A stretch of DNA of 21,294 nucleotides from a virus: positions 1-21,294 of IMG/VR virus record IMGVR_UViG_3300046794_000473. The stretch is one strand, 5' to 3'. A program made the translations under genes and the position numbers. Below, in pieces: positions 7,809 to 14,181 of the stretch; positions within the stretch are counted from its first letter, which is position 1, and every line of letters starts with the position of its first letter. Under the pieces are notes generated by a model. That model had not been told where the DNA came from, ran no database searches, and saw nothing but the letters and a program-made list of their open reading frames with translations.

Positions 7809-8888
7809 TTAACCCTGTGCTTTGTCTGCGGCGGCAATTGCGGCCAGTGCGGCTTCACGGCTGTAACCCAGCCCCATCAATACCTTGATCTTTTTGTCTG
7901 CGCCTACGGGCTTGTTGACCTTCGCGGCGTGCGTCTTACGTAGCGAGTCGTTCGCGGCCTGGATGCGCGCAGCGGTCCTGGCCTTGCCCGCCGGTGTGCC
8001 GGCGCGAGCCTCCCGGCGCTCTTGCGTCGTGGTGATAGCCCGGTCCCTGGCGCGCACGCTGCCAGCCTTCTCGATGAACGCCTTCTGATCCGCCACCGAC
8101 ACAATCTGGCGCTTGTTGCTGAGCGTTTTACGGCCGTTCTCGATCATCCGGGTAGCGAAGCCCAGGAACGTCGGCCCGCTGGTGATGGCTTTCATCACGC
8201 GCAAAACGTGCTTACAGCCAACCCCGTAGAGCGTCGGGTTGCGGATCTTCGGGAAACCGTCCTCTGCCCGACCATAGTTGAAGTTGCCAATGCTGGCGAT
8301 GTAGCGAAACCAGAAGGTGTGCCGGCCACAGTCGCAATCGAATTTGATCTTGCTGCGCATCATCTGCTTGGCGCCGTCCTTCGAGGACAGGCCGCCAGAC
8401 AGGGCGCTGTCGTACCCCAGGAACTGCACCATGACGTGGTGACGCACAGCCCCATTGTTCGGGCCCGCGTTGGTCTGGAAGTGCACCAGGCCCGCCCGGT
8501 TGGTCACCGGTACGCAGGTGTGAATCTCCTTTTCCGAACGCCGGCGATCCTGGGCGCGGGAAAGATCGATCACCTGCTTGGGTAGGATGCCGCCGAATAC
8601 GCCCTTGCCGTTCTTCTGCAGGCCGTGGCGCTTCTGTACGTCCTTCACCGCGGCCTTGAACGCCAGAATGTCGTCCAGCGTCAGCAGGCGCGGGCTGCCA
8701 TCGATCGAGGTAAACAGGCGGCGTGACGGGTCGTACAAGCCCGACATGTCGTCGGCGGTAAGGATTTCGTCCTTGTCCGCCAGACGCCGGTTGAGGTCGT
8801 ACAGGAATTTGTTGCTGGCTTGCTTGCCAGCCTGGTTGGCGCTCTGTACCAGCGCCAGGCGCGGGTCTTTATCGTCCTGGGCAGCCAT
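7809..8888 (-). CDS. SWIM-type zinc-motif protein in the virion gene cluster
   Basis: A 359-residue basic protein. A metal-binding motif of SWIM type is visible: C185-x-C187 (FDCDCGRH), 37 residues, then C225-x-H227 (GVGCKHV). SWIM fingers mediate DNA or protein binding. The C-terminal third is Arg/Ala/Lys-rich and helical (KAGSVRARDRAITTTQERRE) and ends with a short hydrophobic helix resembling a UBA-like tail (GLGYSREAALAAIAAADKAQ). It shares a TAATG junction with the 99-residue gene before it and is followed 2 bases later by the next gene, so it is part of a translationally linked set leading into the portal gene. Its role could be head assembly, packaging or DNA binding; I cannot tell which. 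The frame is certain and the motif is seen directly. Confidence 0.75.
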   Translation of the reverse strand: MAAQDDKDPRLALVQSANQAGKQASNKFLYDLNRRLADKDEILTADDMSGLYDPSRRLFTSIDGSPRLLTLDDILAFKAAVKDVQKRHGLQKNGKGVFGGILPKQVIDLSRAQDRRRSEKEIHTCVPVTNRAGLVHFQTNAGPNNGAVRHHVMVQFLGYDSALSGGLSSKDGAKQMMRSKIKFDCDCGRHTFWFRYIASIGNFNYGRAEDGFPKIRNPTLYGVGCKHVLRVMKAITSGPTFLGFATRMIENGRKTLSNKRQIVSVADQKAFIEKAGSVRARDRAITTTQERREARAGTPAGKARTAARIQAANDSLRKTHAAKVNKPVGADKKIKVLMGLGYSREAALAAIAAADKAQG

Positions 8889-9184
8889 TAGCGTTTGGAC
8901 CGGACGTTAGTGGGCAGGCCCGCTTGCTGCTTGAGCGTTCGCAAATGCTCAAGCGTTGGCAGCACCAGGTCTTGTTCCTTGAGCTCGGCGTCCACGTTGG
9001 GCAAGCCGGCGGCCGCCATGATGGTCAGCACTTCGGTGGGGTCGTTGTAGACGCGCCGGGCAACCCGTGACAGGTCGAAGCGATCGCTGGGGAGAGTGCG
9101 CACCACCTGGCGCAGGTTGGAGTACGTCGGTTCTGTCTGGCAGAACCGCCGCACCTCCTTGTAGAACCTGGAAACTTCAATCAT
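8888..9184 (-). CDS. Small protein upstream of the virion genes, function unknown
   Basis: 98 residues from the ATG at 9184 (MIEVSRFYKEVRRFC). This start is preferred over the GTG at 9199 because a G-rich ribosome site (GGGGGTGG) sits just upstream of it and downstream of the GTG. The protein is mixed-charge and helical (DLSRVARRVYNDPTEVLTIM), with no signal or membrane segment. It is the first gene after repA, separated by 75 bases that hold a short CCGGC/GCCGG inverted repeat (9221-9235) without a T-run. Its stop shares a base with the start of the SWIM-motif gene. I do not recognise the family; a virion or assembly role is inferred from the neighbours. Confidence 0.7.
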   Translation of the reverse strand: MIEVSRFYKEVRRFCQTEPTYSNLRQVVRTLPSDRFDLSRVARRVYNDPTEVLTIMAAAGLPNVDAELKEQDLVLPTLEHLRTLKQQAGLPTNVRSKR

Positions 9185-9259
9185 CACCACCCCCATCACG
9201 CAAAGTCAGGGGGTGAATTGTCACCGGCTGGCGGCCGGCGATCGGGGCGGGGTTTGCGC

Positions 9260-10393
9260 CTACTCGGTTGCCTCAGCGGGCGCATCAGCACCCACCGCCG
9301 GCGGCGTTACGTTTTTCCATTTCTCGGCCTGGCTGCGGTGAGCCATGCACAACACTTGCCCTTCCAGGCCGTCTTCCTCGGTCAAGTAGTACTCAGGCAG
9401 ATCATTGGCCTTGATGATTTCCCTGAGCGCACGGGTGAACTCTTTGAATTCCCCAGTGCTACCGCTTCGCTCGAATATGGTCCGGAAACCCCACCGGGCG
9501 CTGGTCTTGCCCGCGGCCTTGCGCGCCAGGCGATACAGGAAGCGGCCAATGCCGGCATCGAGCAGGAAGTAGTCGGGATGCACCGTCAACACGTCAGGCT
9601 TATCGCCCTGTGTGATTTCGGCATACATCCAATCGGCAATCTTGAATTCGACATACTCGACTTTCTGGGTCTTGGCGTTGCTGATCACCTTGGTGGCGCC
9701 AATGAGGTTGTCGCCTTCGGTAATCATCTTTTTCTCACCATCGCGCATGATGGCCCGCTCCATGCTCACATGGGTGGTGCTCAGTCGATTCAAGGCCTCC
9801 ACAACAAAGGCCTTCTGCGCCCCGCCGTTGTCTTTGCGGCAGAACTTGAGCACTTCGGAAATGTGGGGGCGAAAGGTCTGGGGCGGTTTCTCGCCCGTAC
9901 CTTCGGCATACCGATTCATCGCCTCAGTGAGGTGGGATATCGCCATCAGCACCAGGTCATAGTCCCAAACCGACGCCATGCCATAGGCGCCCGACGCCAC
10001 CTGCACATAGCCATCGGTGAGCTCGTAACGCATCACCTCATTGGCGCGCTTGTCCCGCTTCGATAGCCGGTACACCGCTACGTCCATGACGCCACGGTTA
10101 TCCTTGGCGCCTACGTCGTAGAGCATGGGCGCAAAGAAGTCAGGCTGATCGCCAGCGCCACGCGGCTTTTTACGCATGCTGGGCGAAGTCGTGGCCGGTT
10201 TGGTTGCCGGTTTGGCGGCTGGCGCCTTGGGTTTGGCCTTTGGTGGCGCCGCTGGGGCCTTCGTGGCGCCGTCAGCGATACCCGCCAGCAAGTCACCTTG
10301 TTTAGCCGCGCGCGCCTGCTGTTTGGCCTGCAGTGCCTTAACCGCCTGTTCGTTGCGGTTTGCCGGCTTCTCGTCGGCTTTCTCGGATGGCAT
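9260..10393 (-). CDS. repA: Plasmid-type replication initiator protein A (RPA family)
   Basis: 377 residues. The N-terminal ~80 residues are a Lys/Ala/Pro-rich flexible tail (APPKAKPKAPAAKPATK). The rest (about 85-345) matches the RPA family of plasmid replication initiators: YRLSKRDKR, then YDLVLMAISHLTEAMNR, RPHISEVLKFCRK, a winged-helix-like centre, and FLYRLARKAAG near the end. These proteins bind iterons and open the origin for the host replisome. Six iterons lie directly upstream (10472-10696), which fits. The start is taken as the ATG at 10393 because GGGG lies about 7 bases upstream. An ATG at 10405 is possible, but the longer open frame to 10675 would run through the iterons and is rejected. 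Autoregulation through the inverted iteron is likely. The family call is from memory of conserved patterns and the context is strongly supportive. Confidence 0.85.
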   Translation of the reverse strand: MPSEKADEKPANRNEQAVKALQAKQQARAAKQGDLLAGIADGATKAPAAPPKAKPKAPAAKPATKPATTSPSMRKKPRGAGDQPDFFAPMLYDVGAKDNRGVMDVAVYRLSKRDKRANEVMRYELTDGYVQVASGAYGMASVWDYDLVLMAISHLTEAMNRYAEGTGEKPPQTFRPHISEVLKFCRKDNGGAQKAFVVEALNRLSTTHVSMERAIMRDGEKKMITEGDNLIGATKVISNAKTQKVEYVEFKIADWMYAEITQGDKPDVLTVHPDYFLLDAGIGRFLYRLARKAAGKTSARWGFRTIFERSGSTGEFKEFTRALREIIKANDLPEYYLTEEDGLEGQVLCMAHRSQAEKWKNVTPPAVGADAPAEATE

Positions 10394-10471
10394 ATGGCGC
10401 CCCATTCGTGTGTGTTGAGTGATGATAGGTGCTTGAGCTTCTGCGGGAAACTTTGGTGGCGTCGGTGTGGC

Positions 10472-10494
10472 GGTGGGTAATTTACGGAATCCGG
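10472..10494 (-). promoter_or_regulatory. Inverted iteron, candidate repA operator
   Basis: A sixth iteron in opposite orientation (10472-10487), between the direct array and the repA start. The identity to the copy at 10654-10676 extends over 23 bases as a perfect inverted repeat, including the CCGGATT flank. In iteron plasmids an inverted iteron or half-iteron pair often overlaps the rep promoter and serves autorepression by initiator dimers. That role is inferred here. Confidence 0.7.
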
Positions 10495-10541
10495 AGGCGC
10501 CATCCTGATGAAACCCCGTGTTTTCGGGCATTTCAGATGGT

Positions 10542-10562
10542 TCCGACCGACGAAAGGTCGGA
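10542..10562. repeat. Short hairpin between inverted and direct iterons
   Basis: TCCGACC (10542-10548) and GGTCGGA (10556-10562) form a perfect 7-bp inverted repeat with a 7-base loop. No T-run follows on either side, so it is not a standard terminator. It may be an operator or part of the repA leader structure. Confidence 0.5.
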
Positions 10563-10577
10563 CCACACCCGGTTTTT

Positions 10578-10696
10578 CCGTAAATTACCCACCAGAAGCC
10601 TCCAAAAACTGGCTGCGGGCGTAAATTACCCACCCAACCCAGTAAATCACCCACCGGATTCCGTAAATTACCCACCAGAATCGTAAATTACCCACC
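10578..10696 (+). repeat. Direct iteron array, five 16-bp copies
   Basis: Copies of CCGTAAATTACCCACC start at 10578, 10619, 10640, 10661 and 10681. Copies 1 and 4 are exact. Copy 2 has G for the first C and copy 5 has T for it. Copy 3 has A for the second C and C for T in the ATTA core. Start-to-start spacing is 41, 21, 21 and 20 bases, so all lie on the same face of the helix, as expected for cooperative initiator binding. The 41-base gap equals two turns of the pitch but I see no degenerate copy in it. Confidence 0.92.
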
Positions 10697-10707
10697 CACC
10701 CACAGGT

Positions 10708-10760
10708 TTGTGCACAAGCTACAACGCCCGGCTGGCATGGGCTGCAACGGGTTATTCACA
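10708..10760 (+). promoter_or_regulatory. DnaA-box-like sites
   Basis: TTATTCACA at 10752-10760 fits the DnaA consensus TTATNCACA. A palindromic TTGTGCACAA at 10708-10717 carries a one-mismatch box on each strand. Both lie between the iterons and the AT-rich tract, the usual place for host DnaA loading at iteron origins. Confidence 0.65.
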
Positions 10761-10763
10761 TTG

Positions 10764-10809
10764 GCCAAAACATAGATAAAACAAACATCTAAAACATTAA
10801 ATCTTTATA
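10764..10809. other. AT-rich tract, candidate DNA-unwinding element
   Basis: A strongly AT-rich stretch in a GC-rich region, with AAAACAT occurring twice and a related AAACAT copy between them. It borders the DnaA boxes and runs into the stop codon of the 126-residue gene. It is the likely melting site of the origin. Confidence 0.65.
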
Positions 10810-11177
10810 GGGACTGGATCAGGCGCGAGAACCTCCATCGCCAGGCGGTGGAACTGGTCGAAGAACAACGGCGCCAGCCTCGCATAATCAGGCCGACTAT
10901 CCAGCGGGAAACCAATGCGTTCGTCCAGGCAGTCGGTGAGCGTTTGGGTATGCGAGTGCACTGCCTGGTAGTCCTTCTCGCGATCACTGCGGCGCACCAT
11001 GTCCACGTCATCGATCCCACGTACAGCCGCGACGTAGAACGTGCACAGCTCGATATGCCGCATAGCCTTCTCATGCCCATCCACCCGGCCGTGCGCATTG
11101 CTCATCAAATACCGGTGAATCGGGTGGCTTAGGTGCAGCCAGCACGCCTGGCGGAACAGATCCGTTGGCTTATCCAT
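10797..11177 (-). CDS. Unknown protein, last gene of the early cassette
   Basis: 126 residues from the ATG at 11177 (MDKPTDLFRQACWLHLSHPI). This start has GGAG 7 bases upstream and overlaps the preceding gene by 8 bases; the longer open frame starting at 11303 would overlap that gene by over 130 bases and is rejected. The protein is His/Asp/Arg-rich and helical, with no membrane segment. Its stop lies inside the AT-rich part of the origin, so transcription of the cassette would run into the origin. No family recognised. Confidence 0.75.
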   Translation of the reverse strand: MDKPTDLFRQACWLHLSHPIHRYLMSNAHGRVDGHEKAMRHIELCTFYVAAVRGIDDVDMVRRSDREKDYQAVHSHTQTLTDCLDERIGFPLDSRPDYARLAPLFFDQFHRLAMEVLAPDPVPIKI

Positions 11178-11706
11178 CGTCACGCTCCAGGTCGGGGGAC
11201 ACGTCCATGGTGATCGGGAATTTATCGAACACAGAGCGAGCGACAACCAGGGCCATGCGCATCCCCTTGGCCATGTCCTCATTGAGCACCACGCTCTGGT
11301 CATTCCCCTCCGCGCCCTTGAATTGCAGTTCGGTACCGGCCTTTACGTGCTCTTGCACTTCGTCCAGTTGCTTCAGGCGAGTGTTCAACCAACGCTCCAG
11401 GTAGCGAATGCCTTCCACCGAGTCAGGCAGGTGCACCACGCGGGCAATCAGCGCTTGGAACTCCATTTCTACCAGTTCGTGGTCATCCTTGGTGTGCTGC
11501 GCGGCAAAAGGCCCGTCGATCATGCTCCAGGAGGACGCCAGGCGCTGGCCCTCGCTCATTACTTCTTTGATCAGATCCGCGCGGCACGCTTCCATGCCGT
11601 CCAGGTCGCCGGCCTCGATCATGGCCTTGAGGTCCAGCAGAACGCAGCCAACGGTTTCGATGGCTGGGCTGGTGACAGGTGCAACAAATGGTTTCTGGCT
11701 GTTCAT
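11170..11706 (-). CDS. Unknown acidic protein of the early cassette
   Basis: 178 residues from the ATG at 11706 (MNSQKPFVAPVTSPAIETVG). The in-frame ATG at 11712 is less likely because AGGAAG sits only a base or two before it but about 7 bases before 11706. The protein is mainly helical and acidic (EAGDLDGMEACRADLIKEVM), with a coiled-coil-like centre (LNTRLKQLDEVQEHVK). No signal peptide, membrane segment or known family was recognised. It starts within a few bases of the preceding stop, so translation is probably coupled. Confidence 0.75.
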   Translation of the reverse strand: MNSQKPFVAPVTSPAIETVGCVLLDLKAMIEAGDLDGMEACRADLIKEVMSEGQRLASSWSMIDGPFAAQHTKDDHELVEMEFQALIARVVHLPDSVEGIRYLERWLNTRLKQLDEVQEHVKAGTELQFKGAEGNDQSVVLNEDMAKGMRMALVVARSVFDKFPITMDVSPDLERDDG

Positions 11707-11708
11707 CG

Positions 11709-12203
11709 TCATTCTTCCTGAAAGAGATTGGCGCGGCTGGCCAGGGCTTCGAGCGCCAACACCAGCGCAGGCCCCATAGCGCCAGCGCTTTTGCCTTCGC
11801 AGTACTCACGCAAGGTCAGATCCTTGATCCCCAGACGAGTGGCCACGGTTTTACGGGCGATCCGGTGGCGCGTCATCAGCACTTGCACCAGCTCGGCAAT
11901 GCGCTCGGCCCGATCTTTCGGCTCGCCGTCCACCTCACCACCTAGCAAGGCAGTCCATTTCAGGACCGCATCAGAATCCAGCAAGAGCGCTTGTGACTCG
12001 ACTTCAGCCATTACCGCGCCATCATGCTCACGGTGTAGCTCGCAAGGCCGCCAGTGGCCGCTGGCGGGCTCAAAGCATGCCGCCATGCGGTAATCACCCA
12101 TGGCGGCCACTTCGCACAGCTCGACCTTGTACAACACGTCACGCCCGGTTACGCCGAACACAACGGCGCTCCCCATCAGGGTGACATTCGTTACTTTGCT
12201 CAT
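11709..12203 (-). CDS. Small HTH-like protein of the early cassette
   Basis: 164 residues from the ATG at 12203 (MSKVTNVTLMGSAVVFGV), chosen because GAGAGG lies 5 bases upstream and the start forms an ATGA overlap with the preceding stop; the open frame to 12347 is an extension inside the previous gene. The N-terminal half is beta-rich with Cys/His residues. The C-terminal part (about 95-150) looks like a helix-turn-helix: RIAELVQVLMTRHRIARK, then TVATRLGIKDLTLREYCEGK and a final helix. It may bind DNA and regulate the cassette or the origin. Function is inferred and no specific family is claimed. Confidence 0.72.
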   Translation of the reverse strand: MSKVTNVTLMGSAVVFGVTGRDVLYKVELCEVAAMGDYRMAACFEPASGHWRPCELHREHDGAVMAEVESQALLLDSDAVLKWTALLGGEVDGEPKDRAERIAELVQVLMTRHRIARKTVATRLGIKDLTLREYCEGKSAGAMGPALVLALEALASRANLFQEE

Positions 12204-12448
12204 TGGTGCCTCTCGACTTGTGGGAGTGTGGCGCGCAATCCGGCCTTGTTCTGGGCCCAGCGCATCGCCATGCCCCGGACCAGCAGCACGCTGCCATCCT
12301 GGAAGGTGTAGCGGCTGCCCCGGCGCGATACGTACAGCTCGGTGCACTCAAGGCTGGCGTAGGTTTCTGCCTGGTCAGCATCATCGACCATGCCGGCGAT
12401 CTGCTCGGCCTTGAAGGTGATGGTGCTCAGCAGGGTTTCTTCTAACAC
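12200..12448 (-). CDS. Unknown small protein of the early cassette
   Basis: 82 residues from a GTG start at 12448, supported by AAGGAG 8 bases upstream. The protein is mixed alpha/beta (CTELYVSRRGSRYTFQDGS) and has no signal or membrane segment. It lies 23 bases after the first gene of the cassette and its stop overlaps the next start as ATGA. I do not recognise the family. Confidence 0.72.
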   Translation of the reverse strand: MLEETLLSTITFKAEQIAGMVDDADQAETYASLECTELYVSRRGSRYTFQDGSVLLVRGMAMRWAQNKAGLRATLPQVERHQ

Positions 12449-12471
12449 TGGTGTATCTCCTTAGTGGGTTG

Positions 12472-12759
12472 TCAGGCGTTGACGACCATCGGCTCATTGC
12501 CAGGCGCCAGCAGTTTGTAGCGCGCGTTGACGACACGGCCGGCGGCATGGCGCGCTAACGCCTTGCGGCAATCGGCCTTGCTGTAGTGGGAGGAGAGAAT
12601 GAGCAGCTTGCCCGCGGCGTCGTACCCGACCACAGCGGCCTTGTACGTCATGTGGGCGTCACGGCTGGCGGTGTCGCCGTTGGCCATGGTGACGGTGAGC
12701 TTATCCACGGTGCTGATCATCACGGCGCCGAGAGCGGTGCCGATGGGGGTGGTTTGCAT
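12472..12759 (-). CDS. Unknown small protein, first gene of the early cassette
   Basis: 95 residues starting MQTTPIGTALGAVMISTVDK. The ATG has AGGAA 8 bases upstream and lies about 30 bases below the predicted transcription start of the TTGAAA/TATAGT promoter, so this is the promoter-proximal gene. The protein is small and beta-rich with a basic helix (SKADCRKALARHAAGRVVNA). No signal peptide. Position and strong promoter suggest early or constitutive expression, as in host-takeover or immunity genes, but the sequence gives no function. Confidence 0.75.
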   Translation of the reverse strand: MQTTPIGTALGAVMISTVDKLTVTMANGDTASRDAHMTYKAAVVGYDAAGKLLILSSHYSKADCRKALARHAAGRVVNARYKLLAPGNEPMVVNA

Positions 12760-12795
12760 TGCGTTATTCCTGGCTGAAATATCGTTGGAGACGCA

Positions 12796-12824
12796 ACTAT
12801 AGTTCTCTGCGCGTACTTTTTCAA
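12796..12824 (-). promoter_or_regulatory. Sigma70 promoter for the early cassette
   Basis: On the minus strand a -35 TTGAAA (12819-12824) and -10 TATAGT (12796-12801) are separated by exactly 17 bases. A start near 12789 would give a leader of about 30 bases with AGGAA before the first ATG. It sits just downstream of the terminator that closes the previous operon. It is the best promoter in the window. Confidence 0.85.
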
Positions 12825-12857
12825 CGTTACTTGATGCCCTTAGCGAACTTTTACGAA

Positions 12858-12886
12858 CAAAAAAGCCCGCTACCTTGAGCGGGCTT
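12858..12886 (-). terminator. Intrinsic terminator after the LytTR gene
   Basis: AGCCCGCT (12864-12871) and AGCGGGCT (12878-12885) form a perfect 8-bp stem with a 6-base loop, followed on the minus strand by TTTTTTG. It lies 15 bases after the LytTR stop and ends the packaging/regulator operon. Confidence 0.9.
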
Positions 12887-12900
12887 CCTTCAACGGTGGA

Positions 12901-13299
12901 TCAGTGGCAGCCGTAAACCGAACGGGCGCCTGCATGGTTGGTCGCAGGGCAACGCTTGCGGCGATTGGCCTGGGCATTCTCCCGGCTGGCGATCGCGAAC
13001 GGCTCTGCGCGCTGGCGGCGAGCCAAGCGGTATTCACCTACGACGGTAAGCACGTTGCGGTGCTGGCCGGCGCCGATCAAGCCAGTGACGTGCTCGCGTG
13101 CAACCAGGGTGGCCCGGCTGACGCGCATCAGGGTAGGCACGGCCTGCTCGATCGCTTTGAGGGTGATGCCATCCAGCAACATCAGTTCTACGCCATCGGG
13201 CAGAACCCCGATCACGTACTTGTCTTCAGCCCGAAAGGCGGCGAAAGCATCCGCATCCATGACGGTACGCACGCGGTTTCCATAACACTTGAACTGCAT
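12901..13299 (-). CDS. Stand-alone LytTR-type DNA-binding regulator
   Basis: 132 residues from an ATG with GGAG about 6 bases upstream. Residues about 25-102 follow the LytTR fold: an early strand pair (KYVIGVLPDGVELMLLDG), a helix (ITLKAIEQAV), the signature-like MRVSRATLVAREHV (R59, R62; the family has RVHRSxLVN), and strands ending VGEYRLARRQR. LytTR domains bind DNA through beta strands and usually sit behind a response-regulator receiver; here there is none. The C-terminus is basic (QANRRKRCPATNHAG) with a terminal Cys/His tail. It is the last gene before the terminator. It may control phage genes or its own operon. A 12-bp palindrome lies about 50 bases upstream. Confidence 0.7.
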   Translation of the reverse strand: MQFKCYGNRVRTVMDADAFAAFRAEDKYVIGVLPDGVELMLLDGITLKAIEQAVPTLMRVSRATLVAREHVTGLIGAGQHRNVLTVVGEYRLARRQRAEPFAIASRENAQANRRKRCPATNHAGARSVYGCH

Positions 13300-13347
13300 A
13301 ACTTCTCCTAGCGGTACGGCGATGTGGGCAATATGCCACTAAAAAAG

Positions 13348-13359
13348 TGTCCTCGGACA
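13348..13359. promoter_or_regulatory. Palindromic operator-like site upstream of the LytTR gene
   Basis: TGTCC and GGACA form a perfect inverted repeat with a 2-base spacer, followed on the minus strand by CTTTTTT. With such a tight loop it is a poor terminator, so a protein-binding site in the leader of the LytTR gene is the better reading. The bound factor is unknown. Confidence 0.35.
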
Positions 13360-13360
13360 T

Positions 13361-13546
13361 TTACCCGACGAAAAACCACCGCAATCCATCGCCTGCAACT
13401 GTCTTGACCTCCTCCATGGGCCGTTTTTGTAGTTTTCCGCCACTTTGTTGGCGTTTATCGAGTGGAATCAAACGCCTATGTCCCACGCTGGTGCAAAACG
13501 CGATCCGCGCCGCACGCCATTGGTCGAGCATGCGACACGGGGTCAC
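13361..13546 (-). CDS. Possible small coupled protein, doubtful
   Basis: A 61-residue frame starting at a GTG that overlaps the stop of the PD-(D/E)XK-like gene as GTGA, an arrangement common in this window. It begins MTPCRMLDQWRAARIAFC and is basic. Against it, third-position GC falls off in the second half, only a weak ribosome site (GGTGG) is visible, and no family is recognised. The stretch 13300-13542 may instead be the untranslated leader of the LytTR gene. Confidence 0.3.
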   Translation of the reverse strand: MTPCRMLDQWRAARIAFCTSVGHRRLIPLDKRQQSGGKLQKRPMEEVKTVAGDGLRWFFVG

Positions 13547-14181
13547 GCCACCGGCGCGGGGTTTATCCCACAGTCACAGCGGCGCAGGTATCGCGCATTT
13601 TCACGATCCTTGAGCTGAGTGCGCAGTTGCTCGATGCTGGCGTGCGCCTGGTCACGGGCATAGTGCGCTTCTCGAATCATGCGATTCATCTGCTCGGGGT
13701 CACCGACACGACTGAGCAGCTTGGCCAGCAACCACAGCTCCCGCTTCTGGTCTGCAGGTTGGCGCCAGCGCTCACACACGTCCTGGAAGTTGCCGCAATT
13801 GTTCGATTCCGCTACCGGGCCCGCCATGGGCTTGATGTGGCCGCGCTTGTTCACCCACAGCAGCCCCCAGCCCGCCGGCAGATCCGCCACCTGAATCAGC
13901 CCCTCGGGACACATGTAGTACCGGTAGTCACCCAGGCCACCCACCTGGCGGTGCGGCTTGCGCTTGTCGGCCAGGAAGTCGGAGCGGGACACCTTCACTT
14001 CCACCACAACCGACTCCGCGCCATGCCAGCCCGTCCGGAAGCCGATCGCGTCGGGAATCTCGCCCATCTGGCCGCTGGGGCATTCCGATACCGCCACGTT
14101 GCAGCCATGGCCACGGGCGCTGTTCTGGCGCTTGAGCCATACCACGGCCAGGTCACACAGGGCCTTGTGCGTGTAGGGCAT
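13543..14181 (-). CDS. PD-(D/E)XK nuclease-like phage protein
   Basis: 212 residues from the ATG at 14181, which shares a base with the preceding stop (TGATG); the TTG three bases earlier is not preferred. Residues about 5-120 show the pattern of a small PD-(D/E)XK fold: a helix with DLAVVWLK, then GEIPDAIGF (D44), a strand with VVVEVKVSRSDF (E61-V-K63), and a later WGLLWVNKRGHIKP. In this superfamily the D and ExK residues bind the catalytic metal. The C-terminal part is a helical, coiled-coil-like region ending in a Cys-containing tail (YLRRCDCGINP). Similar proteins are common in Pseudomonas phages and have unknown roles; nuclease activity is inferred. It lies downstream of the large terminase in the same operon. 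Confidence 0.68.
   Translation of the reverse strand: MPYTHKALCDLAVVWLKRQNSARGHGCNVAVSECPSGQMGEIPDAIGFRTGWHGAESVVVEVKVSRSDFLADKRKPHRQVGGLGDYRYYMCPEGLIQVADLPAGWGLLWVNKRGHIKPMAGPVAESNNCGNFQDVCERWRQPADQKRELWLLAKLLSRVGDPEQMNRMIREAHYARDQAHASIEQLRTQLKDRENARYLRRCDCGINPAPVA

Larger units (their letters stand above)
10472..10810. other. Replication origin with iterons, DnaA boxes and AT-rich tract
   Basis: About 340 bases without a gene between repA and the small-gene cassette. It holds, in order, an inverted iteron, a short hairpin, five direct iterons, two DnaA-box-like sites and an AT-rich tract. This is the layout of an iteron-controlled theta origin of the pSC101/R6K kind: the initiator binds the iterons, DnaA helps, and the AT-rich part melts. 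The left part probably also carries the repA promoter, but I see only a weak candidate (a TATCAT-like -10 near 10425 with no good -35). Confidence 0.85.

Noticed and set aside
10394-10675. N-terminal extension of repA through the iterons
   Set aside because: The added residues are translated iterons, and a better start with a G-rich ribosome site lies at 10393.
13403-13425. GGAGGAGGT ribosome-like site on the minus strand in the LytTR leader
   Set aside because: The only properly spaced start is a TTG giving a 19-residue peptide with no further support.
1364-13470. Repeated motif GTYTATYGAGTGGAATCA at 1364-1381 and 13453-13470, considered as a phage promoter
   Set aside because: A 16-of-18 match between two sites is expected by chance in a window this size, and no third good copy was seen.
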